From: Phlegmacium glaucopus
Taxonomy: Eukaryota > Basidiomycota > Agaricomycetes > Agaricales > Cortinariaceae
Length of the DNA stretch: 64,000 nucleotides
Assembly (NCBI GenBank): GCA_015039465.1
Contig: MU130566.1
Location: 31,195 to 95,194, forward strand
Direction: 5' to 3'
Below, in pieces: positions 57,301-64,000 of the stretch. The notes under the pieces were generated by a model. That model saw only the letters and a program-made list of their open reading frames with translations. It made no database searches and was not told the DNA's origin. The position numbers and the translations under genes were made by a program. Every line of letters starts with the position of its first letter. Within the stretch, counting starts at the first letter, position 1.

Positions 57301-58850
57301 ATGTCATCTTCTCCTCGTGAAACCTTTCGCTTGGGTCCTTTAACTACCCCACGTATATGGACTGGCTTGTGGCAGCTCTCCAGCAATGCTTGGGGAAGCG
57401 CTTCAGTATCAAAAATCCGACAAGGAATGGCACGTCACGTTGCTTTGGGTTATACAGCCTTTGGTGAGCGCGCAAACAATCCTTTTTTTCCCAAGCTTTC
57501 TGGTTGTGCTGAAATGTTGTCTTAAATTCTCAGACATGGTACGTCTCGAATCTTTGGTATACTTCAGTGTTCATGCATGCTCAACCCCTTCCTTCCACTG
57601 TCGTCAGGGTAAGTGCTTGACACGTCATACTGTCATTCGTCCGCCACTCAACCCCATGGGATTTCAGCCGATCATTATGGGAGCGCAGAGATAATTTTTG
57701 TGAGATCTTACAACTATTGGGAGTTGATATCGTCAACTTGATATCTTCTTCGTCTAGGGACAATTCCAGCAATCCTTGGTTTCATCAGAGAGGGTCGTAG
57801 GCGCAACAAAATGGTGTGTTTTCAAGCGTATAAACCCCTCCAGGGCTGTCGTGCAGGCTGCTGTCCAAGATCGCATGCAACGTATGAGAACCAACAGGGT
57901 GGATCTGTTGCAGGTATGAATACTCCATCCCAATACACGATTCATATAACATTTTTTAAACCCAGTTCCATTGGCAAGACTACTCTGACAAAGGGTATCT
58001 GACCGCGTTGAACCACCTATATGATTTGAAGTTGGAAGGCGCTATCTCTGCCATTGGCCTTTGCAACTTCGATGCAATCAGAACAGACGAAATCTGCACC
58101 CAGTTAGGTCCTGGTGCGATCGTTTCAAATCAAGTCCAGGTACAGCCCCGTCTGTTGGTTTTCCTCGGTGTCTATTGAGGCTATGCCTACAGTTCTCAAT
58201 CATTGACAATCGCCCGCTTCACGGTATGGCTGATGTTTGTGAGAAACATGGCCTGAAACTTCTCACATATGGAACTCTGGTGGGGTTCTGTCAAATTTCT
58301 CGATCAGTTTGATTGACTTTTATGACGCCAGTGCGGTGGCTTTTTGGCTGACGTGTGGCTGGGAGCCCCGGAACCCGATTCGTATGCAGGGAATCTCACG
58401 CCCTCACAGAGGAAGGTGCACTTTACGAACTTTTGATCAATCTGGGCCTCGCTCACTTCTTTTCCAACGCTCAGTATTTAGACATGATTGTTAGGGCGTG
58501 GGGCTCATGGGAATTGTTTCAGTCGCTTCTATCTGTTTTGCGTATGATAGGCGATCGGCACGGAAAAACTATTGCCAACATTGCAACACGTTGGGTCTTG
58601 GATCATCCTTTTGTCGGCGCTGTCATCATTGGTAATGCTTCCTATGTATTTTTACCATGTATATTGAACTTATCCCTTTTTTTATGCAGGCGCACGTTTG
58701 GGCCTCTCGGAACATCCGGACGAAAACCAAAATGTGTATGGGTTCCACCTGACAATGCAGGACAACTCTGCAATCGAGGCCGTTTTGAAACACTCTAACA
58801 ACCGAACGATTATCACGTCAATTGGAGATTGTGGTGCAGAATACCGATAG
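57301..58850 (+). CDS. Aldo/keto reductase
   Basis: Predicted CDS join(57301..57463,57534..57538,57608,57668..57699,57758..57913,57966..58139,58193..58279,58332..58415,58475..58631,58690..58850), 339 residues. The catalytic tetrad is complete and correctly spaced: D55 and Y60 in DMADHYGSAE, K85 in GATKW, H121 in FHWQDY. Further family marks are ISAIGLCNF, VSNQVQFSIIDNRP, ANIATRWVLDHPFVGAVIIG, and a late LGLSEHPDENQ. The frame at DM-A-DHYG is restored only if a single G (57608) between two introns of normal length (69 and 59 bp) is retained; otherwise one base is missing. The (beta/alpha)8 enzyme reduces carbonyl substrates with NADPH; the specific substrate is unknown. The upstream open frame extending past 57463 is intron read-through. 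Confidence 0.82.
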
Positions 58851-61644
58851 CTAGTACGTACTAGTTATTCATCGTTGGCCAGATCTTTCTGCAACGATTC
58901 CTTCTTGCGATCATCGGCTGTTTCAGTTCTGCTTACGACTCTCCCGTTACATTTCCTAATCTATCCGTCCCGTCTGCCTCCAGCCCTTATGAGTGTGAGG
59001 ACGGTCATCGGCTCTCCATCGAGAAAGTGACATGCTCGATATTGATCCGTGCATTAAAATAACCACAGGGATGAAGGCGCCGGTCTGACAACTAACAGCC
59101 GTCCATGTGGTCTATTTAGATCCCCGGAATCTACGTTTGAAAACAGATGTGGGCAGACGAGCCACCAGCTGACCCACGACAAAAAAGACCACTGCCCTTA
59201 TTTACGTCACTTCTATGTAAGCTCAACCTGGATTTTAAGGCGGCGTCAAACCATGTGCATTGACAAATAGAATAGAAAAAATGAAATCAGATGCCCAACG
59301 CATTAGTCTCCCTAGTGTATCTCACATCTAGATGTACACTTACGACCCATATCAAGAAGACGTTATCTTAGTAAAAAACAGATTTTGTGTATGGTGACAC
59401 GTTAATATCATGATTATCGATTGGACTGCTTACTTTTTCTGGAGCAGTCCAGATAACGCATGCCACTGGTCATTTCAAATCTGTGCGAGGGTATCGTCTG
59501 ACTATATTGATGGTATAGATAAGCACTAGATAAGCATATGAAGGTATCGCACGGGGGTTTACTGCGGGTTGAAAATTTTTCAATCAAAGTTCAATGATTG
59601 CTCGATGTAAATTTGCTAGTATATCTGAAGATGCTGCAGGTGCTAGCGATTGGATATTTCCCATTGCTCACGGTGATTTTGTCGGCTTCTTCCTTGGCAA
59701 AGAAGAAAAAGAAATGGGACCAACTCATGATGTAATCGAAGCATGGTTCAATGGCTTTCCTTATTTGCGTTGAGTCACCGGCGACCGCTCAGAAAGGTCG
59801 AGCCGAGTCACGGAAAGCCAGCCACCTCTGAACAGACCAAGCCCACATAGTCGAGCTGGGTTGAGCGGAGCCGGAGCGGCAACACTACTCTCTAAGATCT
59901 TGGGAGGGTCTTTCACTAATCGTCACGGTGATGTTCAAGTGATGTTTGTACATAAGCAATTTAAATTATCTCTCAATTTTTTGACAGTATAAATTATTGG
60001 TTCAGATGGAGCGCTTTTCATGCAGCATAAGTTCAACGAACTTGCAACGAACTGTATCCAGAAACCATGTAATAATAAAGTTGTTTGGCTGTATATTTTT
60101 GTTCAGGCATGCGAAGATTTTGATTCACTCAGGACGATAATTCGAACCACATCCCAGGGCACATCCTCCACTCCTTGGACCACAAGTAAAGATGAAATAA
60201 ATATGACAGCAACGGAATGTTGCTTTGGGGCCAGGCTTGGAGGTATCTGAAAATAAGTGACGGATCTGATGTTAGATTCAATACAACCAAACAACTTCAA
60301 ATGGTTTCTGTGGGTTTCTGGGTGCAGCTTGTTAGAAGTTAGTTCGTTATGCAAACCAATAATTTGAATTTTGAAAATATTATACTGAGGTTCTTTTCCA
60401 AAGTACCATTTCATTCGATTCGGTTGAGGTTGTGACCCAACCAAAATTTTGGTTTCGTATACCTGCCGAAATTGGTGTGACCTTCAAGTTCCTGGCCCTG
60501 CCGAGGCCATAAATTATTTGGTAGTGTTCCTGAATCCTGGTTCTATTGTGACATTTCGTACACACTTCCCGTGGCATACCAAATTCCACAAGCTCGATGT
60601 GTGGTGTCTGTCTATGGCATTGCCGCTGGTACTATCGCATCATGACCTCACACGTCGGACTATGTCACGGTATGAACTCCGGACAGTCCGCGACAGATTC
60701 GCATCTCGTTTCGGCATGAGCTGGCAAGCGTGACAAATATCCTTTTTGCCTAAAAGACCTTCGGAAAATACTAATATACTGTATATGTCATGGATAAAGC
60801 TTTAGTGTTGACTGGGTTGGAATTGAGCAAGGAATTTGAGGTGACTGGAAGGTCTGGTACTACTTAGTGCCGCCGGCGGACGTCTTTGCCGGCTTAGTCG
60901 TAAATTTGAGATGCCGCCGATGCAAACTCTGAGTCGGAGAAACCTAAATCGGGCTGTAACACGTTACAACACGTCACAACAATGGCCACCACCATAACGC
61001 AAATTGTGAGCTACACGTTACAATGGCGTCATAACAGAAGACAAAATCAAAGTTGTGACATTGTTATGATGGTATTTGGCATATTACAAAAGAGGTATGC
61101 CGTTCCAACGGCATTGCAACGGAGTTACATTGGAGTTACAAGGCACCAGCGTTGTAACATAAAAGTTTAATCTCCGACATAATTTCGCACGTCCAACGCA
61201 CTCATAAAATAGTTCTGCCCAGAATAAGACGCTAATGTAAGAAATGGCTACTATGCTGTACTCAGAAGCGGAAATGCCGGTAAGTTGACAGTCCACATCT
61301 AGTACGACGCTCGGCTTTAATGCTGAAGACCGTGGTATGCCATCTGTACCAAATCTTTATAGTACAACTTGGCAGGAACCGAGCTTGTTATAGGAATTGC
61401 CATAAGAAAACGGCGCAGAATAATTTTCAATACAGTTGATAGTTCACTTTGAAAGGTAGGATTAGGAAGTGAACCAGGACTATTGAAGCCAAGTTGAAGC
61501 CCCTTCAACTTTTTTCAAGTGAGGTTGCCGAGGTTCCGAGTACCTGCCTAACTAGGATGCTTACAAATGTGTTGGATACTTTTCTGTTGAAGTTGGCCTC
61601 GACAAAGTCTTTCCCATTTTTCTATCCATTTCACGGTTATTTAG
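58851..61644. other. Intergenic region with small-element debris
   Basis: 59810-59895 ends GGAGCGGCAACACTACTCT, on the other strand a TAGTGTTGCCGC-type hAT terminus. 60950-61168 is bounded by GCTGTAACACGTTACAAC and GTTGTAACAT, a possible small inverted-repeat element. A 60-codon frame at 59594-59773 (CKFASISEDAAGASDWIFPI) has a coding look but no context. I see no full gene. Confidence 0.4.
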
Positions 61645-63770
61645 ATGGCTCAAACTCCAGTCTTTGTGATGAGTATGTCGTTGAATAGGATTTATTAACA
61701 TTTACTCACTTTTTCCTCTGACTAGATACCGCGCCTGAACGGCAATCAGGACGAAAAGCCCAGATCTCAAATATCACAGCTGCAAAGGTGATCAAATTGG
61801 CCAATCATCATTGAAATAGGCATAGCTTAAATAAAAAAGACTGTGGCAGATGTCATTCGGACGTGTTTAGGCCCAAAGGCCATGTTGAAGATGATTTTAG
61901 ATCCCATGGGTGGTATTCTGTGAGTTACTGATATTTTCAAGGGAAGATACTTGTGCGAACGAACCATTCTTTCAGCCTTACCAATGACGGAAACGCCATC
62001 CTTCGTGAAATAGATGTCGCTCATCCCGCTGCAAAGAACATGATTGAGCTCAGTCGAACACAAGACGAAGAATGTGGAGATGGAACAACAAGTGTCATCA
62101 TTCTCGGTGCGTATCTATCACCTTCAATCCCCCAAACAATTCATTCACGCACTGTCAAAGCTGGAGAAATACTTGCTCAATCGCTATCACAGTTGGAACG
62201 CGATATCCATCCAGTCGTCATCATCTCTGCCTACAATAAAGCCCTCAAGGAAGCTCTCGAGATCATCAAACGGATATCTATCCCTATTGACATTAATAAC
62301 GACGACGAAATGCTAGCGCTCATCAAAACGTCCATCGGCACTAAATTTGTCGCCCGTTGGTCCGATCTTATGTGTAAACTCGCCTTGCAAGCTGTCCGAA
62401 CCGTAGCACAGGATCAAGATGGGATGAAGACGGTGGATATCAAGCGGTATGCTAGGGTAGAAAAGGTTCCAGGAGGAGAGATCGAGCAGAGCAGAGTTTT
62501 GCGAGGTGTCATGGTTAACAAAGATATTACCCACCCCAACATGCGACGACGCATTCAAAACCCCCGTATCATCTTGCTGGACTGCCCACTCGAATACAAA
62601 AAGGGGGAAAGTCAGACAAACATGGAGTTCTCGAAGGAAGCCGACTGGTCAAGGGCTCAAGAAATTGAAGAGCAGCAGATCAAGGATCTCTGTCATAAAC
62701 TGCTCGAGTTTAAACCTGATCTCGTCATCACGGAAAAGGGTGTTTCAGGTATTCATTGTTCCCCTACTTCTATACTTTCCTACTGCTTTATGCTAATCCC
62801 TGGTTTCCAGACATCGCTCAGCATATTTTAGAACAAAACAATGTTTCCGCCATTAGAAGAGTTCGAAAATCAGATAATAATCGTATCGCTCTCTCTGTCG
62901 GGGCTACTATTGTTAATCGTATCGAGGATCTTAACGACGCCGATGTAGGTACAGAATGTGGATTGTTTCACATCGAAAAAATCGGAGACGAGTAAGCTGT
63001 TTTTTTTTCGGGTCTATCCTCTATCTCCAATCTTCAATTCTCTAGATATTTCACCTTCCTCACAGAATGCGAAACACCTAAAGCGTGTACCATCCTCTTA
63101 CGCGGCCCTTCGAAAGACATCCTCAACGAGATCGACCGTAATCTTGCAGACGCCATGTCTGTCGCCCGAAATGTGGTTTTCAACCCAATACTTGCCCCCG
63201 GCGGCGGCGCTACAGAGATGGCTATCAGCGTCGGACTTCATGCTAAGGCAAAGAGCATCGTCGGCGTGGAAGGATGGCCCTATAGGGCTGTGGCTGATGC
63301 AATGGAGGTGATTCCAAGAACATTAGTGCAGAATAGCGGAGGGAATGCAATGAGGGTGTTGACGGAGCTGAGGGCGCGTATATTTTTCTTTCAGCGATTC
63401 TTTATGTTTATTCATGAACCCTTTCTTAGGCGAAACACGCTAATGGCGAGAACTCGTGGGGTGTGAACGGGGATACAGGCAAAGTTGTTGACATGAAAAC
63501 TTACGGTCTTTACGAATCAGCTAGCGTCAAGGTTACTAAACACCTTTTTCCTTTGACTTTTCCTCGAATCGCTCATTTTTTTCCGTTTCCAGATTCAGAC
63601 CCTTAAAACCGCCATCGAGGTAACATAACTCTTCTTCTGATATCATTCTCAAACTCACAACGTACCAGGCTTCTCGCATGCTCCTTCGTGTTGACGATGT
63701 TGTTCAAGCCCTTCGTAAAGAGCAAGAACAAAGCTCAGCACCCGCCCCCGAAGAGATGATGGAAAGCTGA
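61645..63770 (+). CDS. CCT3: T-complex chaperonin subunit gamma
   Basis: CDS join(61645..61672,61726..61787,61840..61919,61976..62106,62161..62748,62811..62991,63046..63373,63430..63531,63593..63619,63669..63770), 542 residues. It starts MAQTPVFVMN, then ERQSGRKAQISNITAAK, TCLGPKAMLKMILDPMGGIL, LTNDGNAILREIDVAHPAAK, the nucleotide-binding ECGDGTTSVIIL, EKGVSDIAQHIL, CGLFHIEKIGDEYFTFL, PGGGATEMAISVGLHAKAKS, VEGWPYRAVADAME, and a tail KTYGLYESASVK, IQTLKTAIEASRMLLRVDD. This is CCT gamma, one of eight ATPase subunits of the cytosolic TRiC ring that folds actin and tubulin. All domains are present at normal length. Intron 7 (63374-63429) begins GC rather than GT; the frame allows no GT alternative. 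It is probably constitutively expressed. Confidence 0.95.
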
Positions 63771-64000
63771 AAATATTTTTCGCTCGGAAGTTAGAATTCG
63801 CCTTGTACTTACATAGCTTTCGTTCAGGATGTGAATTCAACATCAATGATTTGAAAGATCCTCACAAACTGCCTGCCATTAAGAACATCATGATACTAGG
63901 GGAAGAAACCTGTTGTACTATATACTATTTGTGTGGGTGGTGATTCCAACTGAAAATTTGGTTTCGGATACCTGCCTAAAAGGATGCAATTCACACTGCC
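63771..64000. other. CCT3 3' flank
   Basis: Downstream of the CCT3 stop. The last bases (TTTGGTTTCGGATACCTGCC) resemble 60449-60469 (TTTGGTTTCGTATACCTGCC), suggesting a short dispersed repeat. No gene visible. Confidence 0.5.

Noticed and set aside
59594..59773. 60-codon frame CKFASISEDAAGASDWIFPI
   Set aside because: Protein-like composition but no splice partners, family or context; noted in the intergenic entry only.

Overview
This is a basidiomycete (mushroom-forming, Agaricomycete-type) nuclear genome fragment. The grounds are genes split by many 50-70 bp GT-AG introns, Plavaka-type, hAT-type and Copia-type transposons of the kind common in Agaricomycetes, a basidiomycete-type DUF6532-like fragment, and compact housekeeping genes with close eukaryotic relatives (eL14, CCT3, TMEM242). 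I assign no species.

Layout. 1-27.6 kb is a transposon graveyard: inverted-repeat and hAT-like non-autonomous elements, minisatellites, four copies of one ~555-580 bp solo-LTR family (three with perfect 5-bp target duplications), a Copia integrase remnant, a hAT transposase remnant and a 6.94-kb degenerate Plavaka element sitting inside one LTR. Inside this zone lies one intact-looking small gene for a secreted cysteine-rich protein (8093-8514). 27.6-49.5 kb is gene-rich: a 1689-residue protein with a split PH domain, a TMEM242 homologue and ribosomal protein eL14 fired from a 124-bp shared promoter, an HNH protein, a large membrane protein, two tandem 2-oxoglutarate/Fe(II) oxygenase genes whose duplication unit carries fragments of the neighbouring TMEM242 and hydrolase genes, and a large alpha/beta-hydrolase protein. 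49.5-57 kb is mostly decayed sequence with a frameshifted membrane-protein gene and an uncharacterised conserved gene. 57.3-58.85 kb is an aldo/keto reductase; 58.85-61.6 kb holds little; 61.6-63.8 kb is the chaperonin gene CCT3.

There is no operon-like pathway here. The genes are housekeeping (eL14, CCT3, TMEM242) or accessory (oxygenases, reductase, HNH, secreted peptide). The observations I rate highest are: an aldo/keto reductase reading frame that needs a one-nucleotide exon, a cysteine-rich secreted protein whose start codon lies in transposon-like sequence, the tandem oxygenases with passenger gene fragments, and the base-resolved Plavaka-in-LTR nesting. Exon borders were derived by hand from splice sites, frame and family motifs; none was checked against transcripts or databases.
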